The notes: generated by a model not told the origin, from the letters alone. A stretch of DNA of 64,000 nucleotides from Protonemura montana (GCA_947568835.1 OX387607.1:10927701-10991700); one strand, 5' to 3'. Positions 19,591-33,255 are shown, numbered from the stretch's first letter. Numbers and translations: made by a program.

Positions 19591-22440
19591 TAAATTAATT
19601 TGATAATTATCTTTAAGGGCTGAGTCACAAATGTTTTGGACGATTTTTATTCCAAAATACGGGATATCGGATCTAAAACTCAGGCAAAAAAAAAATAAAA
19701 ATTTTTTTACCATTCAAAAGTCTGTAAAATCCGTTTTAAATGAATTCATAATGAGAAAATAAAATCCTATAAAGTTTGTTATCCAAAAATAACTTCATGC
19801 AAATTTAAAAACACATTGGTAACGTATACACGGAACATGCTCGGCACAAGCACGTATATCGTGCAGGTTAATCATGAAAAATTCTTTCAACAACCGGCCC
19901 AAAGTCAATAAAGACATTTTATTTACCCACGATTACAAAATTTCGCAAAACCTCCACCGTGCCCACGCCCTAAACAGCACACACGGCGACATGAAAATAT
20001 ACAACAGCCACATACTAGAACCACATTCGCTCCACGTTATATTTGCAGTGATGCTTCATGGCTGTCGGACCGATGGTGCGAATGATTTATTTGCCCGGGT
20101 CTCTCACGGGGGTAGGAGGCGCTTCACTCGCCCCGGGACGAAGGGGTTCGATCATATCGTTGACACAAGCTATTACTGGCAAGCGTCGGCAGACCTTGCG
20201 ACGACCATGACAGCTGTTTGTGTCAAACGTCATGGACAAGCGCTCGTGGCATCCAGAAGGTTGTTTGTTCTTCTGTACGCTTTTGTTCGTGCGCGTCCGA
20301 TGGTAATTTGAAGAGATTGTTAACTTTCGAAGAACTGTCTGCTGTGATATTATGTTGGAATAATGAACTCTACTGTTATGTGATATTCATTTTTGGTAGA
20401 ATATAAAACAGAGTAAAAAATGCATAAAATATATTAATAAAAGTAAGTTAATCTCGCCTGCATTGAGGGAAAACTGTATCATGCATGCAGTTTTCCTCGG
20501 ATCTTGAAGCAGCGAGATATGAAAAAGTAGCTGCATAATGTAACTGACTTCAGGGTAGCTACTTATTGGATCTTGGATCTGCAAGGATGTTTATGGATTA
20601 AGATTTTCCAGGAGTGAAATTAAGCTTGGAAGTGGGACGCCAGCAAGGTTTGAGATATTGCAAGAAGAATCCAGTACACGCTGGCATAAATTTAAAGCGT
20701 GGAAAACTTTACGAAAAATAATCTATGGCACCGGGATTGCAGAATGGAAATGCACAATCGGGCACAATTGTGCATTGTCAAATTAGATCAACAAAGCGCC
20801 AAAAATTTCCGACAAATGCACATTCAAAAGTGCAATTTCTGCGGAAAAACTTTCCGTGCCCGCCCGCGACGCTCCATTGTAAGCCGAAAAGAAAATGCAG
20901 TTCAAAGTTTTCCTTGTATAACAAAATGGTGAAAAATCCCGAAAAAAAAACAAACACACCCGAAAAATTGCCCTCGTGGAGTTCTGTTGTGTGCAAACCA
21001 CTAAAAATAAATCACCCCAAGCGCGTGCGCAAAATAGAAGACACCGCTTGGTTGACTTCCAATTGATAAAGCCAAACAAGATTTCCATACAGCCGTGTGC
21101 AGCGCTCTTCAATTTGTCTACGTCTTCGTGCTCCATGGTACACGGCCTCATTGATCGCTATAAGTTCTTTGGAGCAAGCTGCTTGAAAATCGCGTACATC
21201 CATTCTCAGCCCTCGCTTTTGTTCGCGGGCATCCTTCGTGGAGCCGGGAGGAAAAAAAGCGCATAACGGGGCATAATGGGCAGCTAAGTGCCCTTCAGAG
21301 CTCGTACTAGAAGTCAAAAACTAACTGCAATGCACATTTTCAACAACTAGTCGGCGTTTGAAACACGTAGACCGTAAACGAATCTAGCGGCCAGTATCAT
21401 TTTTCTCTTCTCTGATTTGATAGATTGAATTGTACTGTTGAAAAATTAATCATATTATTATTGAAAAAGAATTGCGATTTTACTTGTCAGTTTTTGCAAT
21501 AATAGCTGCTTTGAATATATAACTAATTTGTATGTTTCCAGAAAATAATCGCTCTGAAAATATCTGAAATCGTCGACTACCACCCTGGCTCCCTTAGGAA
21601 ATACATCCCAAATCGTCATTTCCACTCATTATCGTACCTTCTTACCATACCAACATACACATCATCGTCGTTACCCGCGCAGAAAATCTTCAAAATATGC
21701 TAATGCCATCTCGGTGGATGATCCTCGCCGAATTGAACCAAGCCATCTTGGCCGCATTTTGTCTTACGATGCCGCCGCACGCCCGCGTCCTGCACCGGAA
21801 GTGCATCGTGGCTGTACATTATGCAAGTCGAGAGAACCGCCATGGACCCGTTGAATTAACCACGGAATAGCTTGACCTATTACCACGCCGGCTCTCGATG
21901 ACTTCTTTTGTTACAACACAGCTACATTTTCTGCTGATAATACGCAAACGCCAAGGCACGGCCAACTTGAGACTAAACAATGCATTTTCTCTCTTGAGAG
22001 AGTGTTGGATAGAGAGAGAGAGGGAGAGAGTCTGGGGTACGCGGACGTGGAAATCTAGTTGCAGTGGCCGGGTGCATGCATTGTTGTTGCACATAGCTGT
22101 AAGCGAGTTTGGTACTAAATGCTGTTCGATTAGTCTGGGAAAACCGGCGAATGTCGTGTGAATGGCCATGTGGATGTAAATCGCTTGCGTTCAATATAAT
22201 GTCAGTTTCTCGGTCGGGAACAGAAGGCGATAGCCCGCGAAATCGTGCCATAGTGGATGTCTTGGCTATTGATGGTTGCACTCAAGAAGACACTGAGATG
22301 GTGAAACTTTGTCTTTCTCTTATCTGACAAGATCGACATTCTAAAAGTGAATACTGAAGAACATTCTCGAAGGTCTGGCTTATAAATACTACGCAATACT
22401 CATAAATATTTATCTTAAAAAGTATTTTGTTTTCTAAGCC
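19591..22440. other. intergenic sequence
   Basis: No gene supported. The 145-codon frame at 19874-20311 starts at an ATG but has no recognised domain and no codon pattern that convinces me. A hairpin lies at 20466-20499 ('gagggaaaactgt'..'gcagttttcctc'). A GA-rich microsatellite lies at 22010-22032. The block 21570-21900 is GC-rich with a palindromic 'gccatcttggc' word at about 21744. Confidence 0.35.
21570..21900. other. GC-rich island with YY1-like palindrome
   Basis: Composition rises sharply compared with flanking DNA ('gatgccgccgcacgcccgcg', 'cgtcctgcaccggaagtgca'). It includes the palindrome-like 'aagccatcttggccgcattt', whose core matches the YY1/Pho motif on one strand. It has no frame worth reporting. 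It may be a regulatory element. Confidence 0.3.
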
Positions 22441-22800
22441 TTACCGCAAGTGGCCGTTATACCGTACCATGGTGCTACATAACCCCAATGTAGAGTGGTA
22501 CTTTTCAACATTGCTATACAAATTTGTTGATTTCATCACCACTAGCAACCAGTGCTACAGTGTTGCTACGACGGTAGAATAATCAAGAAGGCCTACAGGG
22601 TTTCAGTTCATCATCACAGTGCAGTGAGGACAAAGCAACCAATTGCATGAAGCGTTACTGAAACCAAAGTCACTGAAAATGGTGATAATTATGTCGCTCT
22701 TGGTCGAGGGTTAGTGTTTGGTGCTCCAGTGGTGCTGGTTAACGTGGTGCTACTGACAGATAACCCAGGGCTACGAAGTAACCGCTTAAGGCATAGCCAC
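22441..22800 (+). repeat. interspersed repeat of unknown class, copy 1
   Basis: The diagnostic words are 'caccactagcaaccagtgct', 'gtgttgctacgacggtagaa', 'aattgcatgaagcgttactg', 'gtcgctcttggtcgaggg' and 'gctactgacagataaccca'. They recur in the same order at 54355-54640 (plus) and in reverse at 24905-25235. Three copies in one window mark a real repeat family of about 300-360 bp. No coding capacity or clear terminal repeats were seen, although the two ends (TTACCGCAAGTGG and GTAACCGCTTAAGG) are weakly complementary, as in a MITE. Confidence 0.7.
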
Positions 22801-24268
22801 TGTTGATGATGGTTATTAAAAGTCAGCAGTAATATTTAAAGGTAGTTTCGTGGAGAATTTAAACCTTATTATGCCGTGGTTTACTTTTGTGGTTCAATTT
22901 TCGAATTGTGTGTACCATTGTCTTGGTCAGAATTCATCTCTCTTGATGAGATGGAAAACGTGATAAAGACTCGGTTGTTAATACAAATTGATGGCTCTTT
23001 CCATTAGCAGGTTGTTGTCGGTAAAACTCTTTGGGTCATGATTTATGTCAAGAGTGCATTATACGGTGAAACCATTGAACACAAATGGCATTGTCAGTGC
23101 ATCAGTGCATCCTCGTGCCTTTTGTTTGCTACCACAATCCGTACTCTAGGTTCGACGTGATTTGCCAAGAAACGCTCGGTAAATATTTCGCACGCGAGTC
23201 ACTAGAAGAATGCCATTTTAATTGTTGAAAGTTTATTGGTCGAAAAACGGCTAGTGGAAAATTTAATTAGATGAAAACTTGAAATGTTATGTTTCCAAAA
23301 AGTTACATCTCTTCTGGTAACCCAGCGGTGTGGAAAGAGGGGGTGGGTACACATTGTTGACAAAAACTATACTTGAACAAGGAATTTTGGTTTAAATGTG
23401 GAGGAAAAAAAATAAAAAAAATGGGTTCCTGTCGATATTCTGATTGCAAACGTTGACCAGTCGCTTGTTAGGGCAGTCACTTTTGCGACCTACCACATTA
23501 GCGACCAGTCGAATGTTCGACAAGTCAAAACTCACGCCAGTGCGGCTACTCCGTGAAAAAAAACAGAAATCAGACTTTTCAAAAGCTGCTTTTTCCACGA
23601 AACTCGTTACCATTTCGCTAAACAATCGTTTGTTTTTATTATGTATCCGCCAGGCAGTGAAACGGCAACGCTTTGGAAAAGATTTGCGAGCCAGAGAGAG
23701 AGAGAAAGAGAGAAAGTGAGGGAGAGAAAAAAACTTAAAAACTCGTCTGATTTCATTACCGCTCCGTACACACGGCGCAAGCGCAGTTTCAATTAACCAA
23801 GTGAAAATCCGTTAGCGCCAAAACGATAACACTTCTTCACAGTGTCGTCGCGACGATAAAAACGCAAACGCCTCTACCCCGTAATCGTTCCCGAAACCAA
23901 ACGCCCACCTACTTCTATTTTCAACAACACGTTTGCCCACGAGTCGCGCACTCTGCCGGATCTCTAAATAAATAGGGGATATGCCGTTGGTCGCGAAGAT
24001 GCATCGACTAGGTGCTAATAAATTGTTGAACAACAATGCTGAGACCGGAGAACTGGTGTAAGTAGCTTGGCACCCTCATACCCCAATGTGTTCCTGTGAG
24101 AAGTTGGCCAGGTGGTAGCCGGCTAACGGCTGGGACGATTAGAAACCATTTAAACCCTTCGAAATCCTTTGTGGAGCTTCCTACACGTTGAAAGGTGTGA
24201 GGGTTAGTGAGCCGATACCGATTCTAATAGTGGACGTTTCGGGGTTCGGTTTTCAGTATCGGCATTTT
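22801..24268. other. intergenic sequence with a GA microsatellite
   Basis: No gene supported. A purine-rich GA/GAAA stretch lies at about 23690-23728. Short overlapping frames at 23392-23792 have no recognised domain. Confidence 0.4.
23690..23728. repeat. GA-rich microsatellite
   Basis: Alternating GA with interspersed AAA and GGG covers about 38 bases. Confidence 0.75.
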
Positions 24269-24647
24269 AGAATAGAATAGAATAGAAGTTTATTTACAAC
24301 TTTTGGATGATACATAAAATGGAATGAACACATTTTTTTCTTCCCGTTGGTAGCAATAAATTGTGAAGTTAAGAATAAGTTAACATATCATTTTTCCATT
24401 AGTGACACCATACCGTGATATATCTATTAAATTAATTTATTACTAGATTAAGTAGTTTTGTAACACTAGTGATAGGTAACTAAAAGTCCTTTGCAGATTT
24501 GATTTTACTCATTTTTGTGCGGGGGATATTGTTCCAGTCTCTTCTTGTTTCGGTTTTGAAGCCAGATGTTTTTTTTGTACTGTGGGGCGTTACACGTATT
24601 ACCCAATTATGTTGTTCGTTTATATTTATAGTAGCAGGTTGTAAAAA
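24269..24647 (-). mobile_element. 5'-truncated LINE with (TTCTA)n tail
   Basis: On the minus strand a 55-codon frame is followed by a 3' UTR of about 185 bp ending in a (TTCTA)n tail (AGAAT units on the plus strand at 24269-24287). The tail follows AATAAACTTC. The frame carries the hallmark of LINE ORF2 C-termini (see the pseudogene entry). Tails of 5-8 bp simple repeats containing TTCTA are known in CR1-like elements, so CR1-like is my best guess. The reverse transcriptase is missing. Confidence 0.75.
24480..24647 (-). pseudogene. C-terminal remnant of LINE ORF2 protein
   Basis: The 55 remaining residues include LQPATININEQHNW, then KKTSGFKTETRRDWNNIPRT, and end KSAKDF before TAG. The arrangement 'Y.L.p......Y..sF...T.rdWN.lP.......s...F' is the well-known end of the CR1/Jockey/RTE-type ORF2 protein, downstream of the reverse transcriptase. 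A TAA stop directly precedes the piece in frame, so the copy is truncated or decayed upstream. Confidence 0.75.
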
Positions 24648-24904
24648 TTAAATCAGCATTGATTATAAGTGATTTATCACAAAATCGTTATGCATGCAAC
24701 ACAATATATGATAAATTATCGAAATTATAGAGCCAGCTACTCATTATTAATTTCAAAAACAATTATTTGACGGTACTTTTAGATGTAAATACATGACTGT
24801 GTCATCATCAAAACTGTCACGTAAAATCGCCACGGTTACCAGGGAAAATTAATTTAAAATTATTTCGATCCTTTCCTACCAATCGCGCTCGTTACATTCT
24901 ACGT

Positions 24905-25235
24905 TGTTGCCAGTTGGTAACGGCCTAATATAAAGCGGTAATTTCTTAACCCCGGTATTACTGTCAGTATCCCAGTACTAACTAAGCGCAAGCAGTAACC
25001 CCGGCCTAGAGAACTAGAATAAATCAACACCACTTTCACTGACTCTTTGCGTCAGTAACGCTTAATGGAATATATTTCATTGTCCTCACTGGACTGTGAT
25101 AATTAATTGAAACCTAGCACGATTTCTTGATAGTTAAATAGTCGCACACAAGTAATACAATTGACTAGTGGTACTGAATTAAAAAAAAATCCTTTTTTGT
25201 TAAAAAGTACCACCATAGGTCGGGATAATATCATA
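24905..25235 (-). repeat. interspersed repeat of unknown class, copy 3 (reverse)
   Basis: Read on the minus strand it gives 'cagtaccactagtcaattg', 'gtttcaattaattatcacag', 'tccagtgaggaca', 'taagcgttactgacgcaaag', 'ggccggggttactgcttg' and 'gatactgacagtaatacc'. These match the order of copies 1 and 2. It is the most diverged of the three. Confidence 0.6.
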
Positions 25236-28200
25236 CAGCCACACGTACTATCCACACGTACACACTATGTAGCACCATGGCAACACTGTCAAATAGCTGC
25301 TCAATGCACGACCCCAGCTGTTAACTAGATATTGACGATAACAATGCAACACAGCAGATTTCATTAATGCATTCGGCTTGAATCCATGATTATCACCGGG
25401 CCAGTGCGCGAGAAGCGAACCGTCCTGAATTGTGTTACAATATGCATTTCCAAGGTCCCAATCGCACTTTGGACACACAGCAATCTAAATAGCAGCACAA
25501 TTTCACCACACAATATCATTCGACGTAGCGTCCCTGAATGCTCACGTCGTTCAATGCTGCAAAGTTGAAATGCCGTGGTCCTGTGTCGACGCCGTCCCCC
25601 CGGACCGAAATGGTGACTCTATTTCAGAATCCTCCCCTTTCCAAGGCTAACGGAATTGGATTACAATTTGTTTAAATTTGTATTTGCATACTTTCGAAGT
25701 TAATTAACGAAATGGGTTAATTTTGTAGTTGGTCGCTAGCGGCTTCCCACAATGGGCTGCTCGCTGAAAGTGTTGTCGAATTTGCAACTAAAGCTTCGCT
25801 TGCTCGGTTCAATTTTGCGTTCAATCTATTGAAATGAAGCATCAATGACTCTTCTCAATCATACATTTGAACAAGGACTACAAGCAAGGTTCAGTTTAAG
25901 TTATGCTAACATTTTTGGGTCAAGCGGTAACTCTACTGGTAGTGGAACTGGTTTTAAAAAGTTTTTAATCAAGTATGTAGGGCAGGGAATTGTCGTCTGT
26001 TGGTCTTCTGAAGTGGAAATTAAATATTCAATTAGTAAATTAAGCCAGCAACTAAACAAAGCTCGACTCAATATAGGGAAACAACAAAAATATTTGTATA
26101 GTAAGCTATAAACGCAGCACCGTTGAAGTAAATATGAACTGACACCCTTTTTAGCGACAAAAATAAAAATAAAAAATAGCTGTGCAAACGTCTTCGCGGC
26201 TTGTTGTCGATCACGTCGTTGTTAGGAAACATGCCATCAGTCTTTCGAGTACTTCCAAGTTGTACTGGTTACAAGGGGGGTGGGGGAAGGGGGCCTGATC
26301 TACGATTACACAGCGGCGTTTTACGGGAGACGTTAAAATTTTACTGCTAGGAAAAGCTGTCACCACCATAACGACAACTTCTGGTATTCTTGCACAGCAA
26401 GTTTTACTGTCTGTGTACATGATATTTTTTCAAGTAATTTACGTTGTATGCTTCCCGTGGGAAAAGATACCATACTTAAGCCCTTAAAGATGTTTTTGTT
26501 GCAAGATCTAGCAGAAAAAAAATGTATAAAGGGATTTAATGCAGTATCATCTCTCATGGAATACACTTAAGAGATGTACGAACCAGCAAGGTGCGTCAGG
26601 GAATTCAGATCAAGCGTGCATTTAAGATATTGAGTTTTACCGCTTGAGCGATCTGCAGAAAGACAGCCGATTAGACTGTGTTTGTTATTGTTTAATCTTG
26701 CAATGCGATTCGTGTAATCGTGTAATGTTTGCAGCTGATAGGTGAATTACACACTGTGTTGTGTGTGGTACAAAAGCACACAGGGCAATCAGAGAGTGGT
26801 TTTCATGTTTGCGGTACATGTGGTGAAAAGCAAGGTATTGAAGGATTTCTGTTCGTGCAACTCGTTGATGAAAATGTTAGCACTCAGGAAAGTGCACTTC
26901 GTGATCTGCTTGGTAATGCACTTTGGGTAATTCTTCCGCTTGCAATGCTTTTACGTGTAGTACATGAGAGCGATTTTCTGTTCATATCAGATATTTTTAT
27001 CCGTTGGATCGCTGGTTTTAGAAGAGAGATATTTTCTTGTGAAATATTGATGATTGAAAATTCAATTATGTCGGTCCGAGGCGAGTGATGTATTTCTGTG
27101 TGTCGCTGGAGGGAGATTAGTTGATATTTTATGCACAATAGCTCGTCTTGTCGATCCATATTGCCGCAAGATTTATTTTATTACTTTTGGAAAGGAGTCT
27201 TCGCGCGGGTGAAATATTTGCAATAATAAATAAAAATGAGTAATGGATATCCTAATTTTACCGACGAACATCAATTTATCTTTGCTATAAAATCAGTTTG
27301 TTGGCCTCAAAATTTTGAATAAAATCCAATTTTCTTTAAATAATTCATTTTTAGAAACCGCATCCCGCCGACGCCACCGAATGCAATCCTTAAAACATAA
27401 ATCTTACGATGTAAGTTTTCAAGCGAAATTATTAAACTGGCAGTGAAATTACTTAAATAAGAGGTTCAGTGACTTCCTTACACAGATTATACCATTACCT
27501 AGACACCATTTTGAAATATATTTCAAAATCCCACGTCTGACACCAAATGTAGTGAGGAAAATAAACTTCTGATCCCAACTCTTTCCCACACTCTTTGGTC
27601 AAATACTTTATGTGACTGACTCAAGTTTGTCACATTCATCATTTCAAGAATTATTTTAAAAGATCTTTGGTCTTTTCAACTTTCAACAACTCCGTAAAAA
27701 ACTTTTCGCCAAATCCACACACAAAAGTCCCACGCTTCATTTCTTTTACCTCAATTTTGCACTTATTCGCATGATCAGGTCTCTGTTTGTTCAATTGCCT
27801 GCGGCTTCGTACTTAAGAACGCAACTAAAACTTAACCCAACTTTTCTCTCTGTCAAAAATTCCAATATCACAAGCCTCGTGATTCCTCTCGGCGTTCACT
27901 GCCTGCTGGATCCCTGTGGTCGGCGATGAGGTGATTCACGGAGGCCATGGCACTCCGAGCTAATTCAATCCTGGTGGCCGTTGGCGGGATTACTCTGGGC
28001 AGCTAGGCCACGGCCGGTTGGACAATAACCGTACGTTATCCACTAGGCTGGGACGCGACGCCAACTGCGTTTGTCTTACGGCTACGCACTGGGAAATTTC
28101 AACTGGGGTTGGTTGAAGTTTTAAGATAAAAGGATCTTACGACTTCATCTTTGGTCCACATCCGACACTGTTAGTTAAGAATTTTAAAGCATCTACTTTA

Positions 28201-28400
28201 TGAGGCAATCAAATTTATTCAGTAGTGAAACCCTTTTAACGAGTAGCTCTGCTTAAAACAATTAAGTTGTATTACAAAGGGAAAACATATATAAAAAAAA
28301 CACATTCTTGGAATGATGAATTATGTCAGAGATCTTTTAACTTAATTTAAAATAATTCACGCACAGTTTATTTTGAAATGTTTATGTTGGCTATTTAAAG
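25236..28400. other. intergenic sequence
   Basis: No gene or repeat recognised. A G-run (about 26273-26290) and a GC-richer patch at 27880-28090 ('gaggccatggcactccgagc', 'ctaggccacggccggttgga') stand out. The 119-codon plus frame at 26729-27088 has scattered Cys but no domain I know. Confidence 0.35.
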
Positions 28401-31400
28401 TGAGTAAGAACTTAATTATTGTGCTAGGTGAAGTTAGAATCACGTCATCAATTTTTATCGCACAATTGCACAAATGTTTTATATTTGTTATGTTGCTTTT
28501 TAAACTAAATAATCACGTACTGTGCAATCACTTTGCCTGCCTTGCAGAAATATAATTGAAGTTTCTTAGCTAAAAAAAAAATGTATTGACATTTTACAAC
28601 TCACTCTAGATATTGTTTAGCAAAAATAAATTGTCGATTTTGCTGGAAGGCGTTTGTCGAGATCGGGAACAAAACTTGAAATTGGTGAACTTAGAAACTG
28701 ACCGGCTCGTTTGCTCAAACTTATCTTCACTACATTAACAGAAACTGTAAGACGAATTGAACATTAAACATGTGGATTCTTAAATTTTCTCGATATTATG
28801 AACCGATATCTCTGTTTTTTACTACAAACAGAACCAATAACGTTGTAACTGCATCTGTGGAACATAATAACCCTGTATTTTCGTTGTGGCTCTGCCATGA
28901 GGAAACATTATAAATACAAAATATTTTGTTTCTAATTGTAGATCAATTAACTTAAGTGTTACACATTATTGATATCAAGCAGCTATGTTTAAAGTCTTGA
29001 AAAAAAATGCATATATGTTTTGCTGCAGAAATATTGCAGCGCCAATTGCGTTTACATATTGTCAAAGTGAGCGAGTTAAATGAATAAACATCCAAACAAA
29101 AGAAGACATCTCAAAAGATTGCAACAATGATTTTCCCTGCGGCCATGTTAAGGGTTGTGATACGCCCAAGACATTGTAATACCTTTTGTAGTCGAGTTTC
29201 CCGCTAAAAAGTCCCTTCTTGATATGACAATAAGTGCCCTAGACTCTCTCTTATCCGGATTATATGACAGTGAAAGGGTCAGATCACCACCGCGGCCGTG
29301 CTCAGATTTTAAGACGGCTCTTTGTTGTTCGAGCTCTTTGCAGACAATGGGCTTTCTTTTGCGCTGGTTTATTGGCTGTCGGTGAATGACAGGGCAGAGA
29401 TGAAGTTTCTCTAGTCTAACAGGGAGCCTAACAGCTCCGATTACTGTTGCTCATTAAGCACTGCGTTATAGCTTTGCATTTGTGGTACCGTTTCTGTTGG
29501 TTGATGTTTAAGCTAGTCTGGTCTAACAGGGTTTTTCAATTAACGCATTAAAGCAAACTTTCACGACATTTTTAGCTGTGAGTTGAGTTTCTTAAACTTG
29601 CGGAAACATCTTAAAAATACCTCTAGTGAATTTTTTAAACATTATCGTGACATTTTCTATCCATAAAGTTGGGGTAAAGAATGCTTAAATTTGAATGTTA
29701 TTAGATAAAGTATCATACTTTGTAAAAACGTTTTTTTTCGAAATATTTTCCCCGGTTACCGAAACGAACTCCAAAAAAGCAATCTTTTAACCAAGGTCAG
29801 GGAATTTATTTGTCAAAGTGAACACATTTTTGAAAAAAAAACTTCATGTGCCAAAATAAAATATCATTCATCAACTACATAGTCGATTACTGTCATTCTT
29901 ACCTTCAAGTTAGGGCCAGAAAATCTCTGAATAGTTTTGCATGTTTCTCGACATTTTTACTCTTACTTGATGACTTTGTTCTCCCTGAGAATATGAAGTT
30001 GCTGAATAGAGCATAGGATCCAGCTTGCTGGTGACAGATGAAGTCAGTCAACAATTATTGGTTAAGGGCTGCACAAAATTCGAGTTAAATAAACAGAAAA
30101 GTTAAAAAAAAACTGCAGGAATTCTTTTCAAAACTTCTTTACATGTGTTTGGAAGAGGCTATAGCAATATTTCAACCAGGGTAAAACTGTGGCTCACTGA
30201 TTTTTATAGACTTTGTTATTTATCTGCTCCTTTGTTACTGGTATATTGTCTTTAAGAAATAACAGACTCTAGCCTGTCCTAGAAGAAAGTCAAGGATGAA
30301 CTCTGTGCCAGGAGGTTTCTTGCTACTTTATCCGACTTTTGACTGGAATTTAAAAAGAAAAATACACTTAAATTACATTTTCTAAAAGAGAGGGACAGAG
30401 AAATGATGTTCTGGTCAGTTTCTTGTTGTAGCTACAACTTAGTAGACTGGAGGACTCTACGCAAGGGCATCGCTATGGTGCGAAACATTTCAACAATAAA
30501 ATGGCATGTCCTTATTTTCACAGTGAGAAAGTTTAGAAAGCGTTCTCTGTTGTTGTCGTTGTTTTTTTTTTGTCAGCAGGGAGCGTGGAAAACTTCTCTT
30601 TGGCATTTGATGCGATGGGAAAAAAACCACACAAATAAAACCTGAAAAAACATAACGCTTCATTAAAATTTAATTAGCAACCGGCAGTGTATTAAGCTTG
30701 GTTTTTTTTCCTGAAAATAGAAATGGCTTAAATAATAACGTCAGCTATTTAAAGAAAATATTTCAAGCTAATTAAAAAGGACACCAAAAGCATTAATGCA
30801 GCTCACGAGGAATTTCTTCAACAAAAAGACAGCTTTATACGCTTTCGCATAACATGCTTTAAAATAAGCATAATTAGCAATTAACAGCGTCTAGGGGGTG
30901 GTTTTTTTCCAAATGGCAGAGCACCATGGCTCTATCACGGTCGGTATGATAATAATTAATGAAAAAATGAAGACACTGTCGTCCGCAGAACAGCGCCCTA
31001 CTCTGAAAACTTCCTGAGAACTTTCTAGAGGGCGTTTTTTTATAACCTCTGACAAACAGACTAGAAAAGAGCACAACAAGCTCTTGGGGGGTTACCACCG
31101 TCATGCGCTTTGACGACGTTCACGATCGTCTGTAGAATAATAATGCGAAAACAAGAAAGCTTAGATATTATTCACTGCAGCATAAAATGGTTTTGGTCAC
31201 TTTTACTGTCTTATTTCGTGTTTCTCTTGTTTGAATGCAATTTTCATTGAATTTCGTACGAAAAAATTGGGGTATTTCATACATTACGTGTGAATATTTC
31301 CGTGATTTTCGCGATTTCTACGTAAATTACTTGAAGGTAACACGTACTTATAAAAATAAAAATAAGACGACGACCTCTTTTCGGAGGATACAAGAAAAAA

Positions 31401-31480
31401 AACATAAAATTACATACCCTTCTTTTGACCTAGAGCTGTAAAAAGCACAGGTGGCAAGCTCGTATTCTTCTCTCCGATCT
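28401..31480. other. intergenic sequence
   Basis: AT-rich DNA with no supported gene. The patch at 29130-29420 is GC-richer ('caccaccgcggccgtgctca') and may be a conserved non-coding element. Several T- and A-runs of 8-9 are present. Confidence 0.35.
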
Positions 31481-33150
31481 CCATGCAAATTTAATTCCTA
31501 CAACATCCGTTGACCACCCGTCACCTCCCAGGCCAGGCACGGTCGCCGTTGACATAAGATATTTAACATCGCCCCCCGTCTTATGTACACTGTCTCAGCA
31601 CTCGCGAAAATGTTCACCGTTAAAGGAGCCTGAATAGCAGCTTGTTTAGCTGCCTACGTTTGTGAAAGCTTGCTGAAGTATTCGAGCTGTGTTCTCATCA
31701 TGTCTATACGATAGGTCACAAGACTGCTTCGGTACCTTTTGGACCACTAATAAATTACTAATTTAATTATCAGTTCGTGATTAATACCTTTTAGCTAACA
31801 TTTCTCCAAAATTACTGAGAATATGCCAAATAACAAAAAACCTTTGATTCGGCACTTTTTTGACCAGATACTATACATTTTAGGGATCAAACAGCTGGCA
31901 GGTAAAAAAAATCCCTGAAAGTAGCATGCTTAGTAAAACTTGAACAGGAGAAAATTTGCTTTATGGAAACCTGGAATATAGTACTTATGTGCCTAACTTC
32001 CAGACCGACCAAAACTAGAAACCTAGCCCAATATGACGATAAATTGTGTCTAGGCCCCTTATTTCTCACAATAACAACATCTGTTGGTTGCCCTCCGGAC
32101 AACAGAACGTCGTCCCCTTGACCACAGTCTCCTGCTGTTATTGGAATTCCCAACACACCGTACGCACGAGGCCAGGACGGCGTGCGGCCATTTCCAATTC
32201 CAGCCGTCAGCTTCTTGGCGCGTCCCTGAGAGAGTAAAACGCCTCCCCTCCTCCAACCATTCGCCATTTGGCGGCGGCGTCGAGGTCACCGATGACCGCA
32301 CGACTTGGAGTTGTCTCTCAGGGGGAAGGTGGAAGTCGTTAATACGATAGTCGGACGTATGAAGGGAATTCGTCGAAGTGATGGTCGGGTTGAAAAGTTG
32401 TATGTCCGAGTATGACGCAGTCTCTGGTGATTCAGCTGCCTTTTAGATGAATAAAAATACACTTTTTTTATTGAGAGTGAGATATGTTGTTGCAAAATAT
32501 CGGTTGTCCTTTTGAAATTGAGAGCCTCAATGTTATGTGCAATTTTTTGAAAAATATCAACGCCTGAAATCTGATAGCTTATTGATAAGGATAGCTAAGA
32601 TTTAAATTGCACTTGCTAATGAAATCATTTTTTATACTCAATTATAACAATTTACATGACATTTTCACAAATTCTACATGTTTGGCAGTGCAAGAAGCCA
32701 CAAACTTACATAATTAGGTTATGTTTACTTTTATCTTAACAGATTTTCTTTATATTTGGGTAATTTAGCGCGAAGCATGCCAATATCTTGTGAGGTTCAA
32801 AGATATTCAAATTCAAAGCGTTCAAATTTGTTTTCTCTGAATATGCATGTTTTCTTCATTAAAATAATGGATTACCTAAAAGAAGAACGCAAAACAGTCC
32901 GTATGGCAGGAACTGCAATTACTTCCATGCTTTTCCTTGATGTTACCTTTTAAAAAATACCTTAGCACTGCTTTACGACTTTGGAAGACAAAGCTACAAA
33001 TGCATTCTCTTAGTTACTAGAAAAAAAAAAGTTAGGTTACTATCAATTTATCAATTCAAAAATTCTCACCTTGATGAAGCGAGCCCTATCTTGCTCAGGA
33101 TTCTCAATCTGAAACATAAAAAGGTTCCCAGCGATTACTAAAGCTTCTTT
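31481..33150. other. intergenic sequence with a CpG-rich patch
   Basis: No gene supported. The part at 32050-32400 is GC-rich and crossed by a 126-codon minus frame (31887-32267) and an 88-codon plus frame. Neither has a recognised domain, and both reflect composition. Confidence 0.35.
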
Positions 33151-33255
33151 CGAACGGCGTGACGTGTAAGAAAAGTTGGTTCTCGTGAGATCACCGAAGT
33201 TAAGCAACACTACGCTGGTTCAGATATTGGATTGATGACCATCGTACATATTGCC
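33151..33255 (+). repeat. 5S-like head of a SINE copy, interrupted
   Basis: 'cgaacggcgtgacg' is followed by 'ggttctcgtgagatcaccga', 'agttaagcaacactacgctg' and 'attggattgatgaccatc'. This is the 5S-derived head of the family, with the A-box kept and the C-box mutated. The matching body and tail resume at about 33501, so one SINE is probably split by the sequence between. Confidence 0.8.

Noticed and set aside
20130-20160. tRNA T-arm-like word GGGGTTCGATCATA
   Set aside because: It is isolated, with no cloverleaf and no A-box.
33151-33255. A true 5S rRNA gene
   Set aside because: Only the first two thirds resemble 5S, the C-box is mutated, and the 3' third of 5S is absent. Its matching SINE body resumes downstream, so it is a SINE head.
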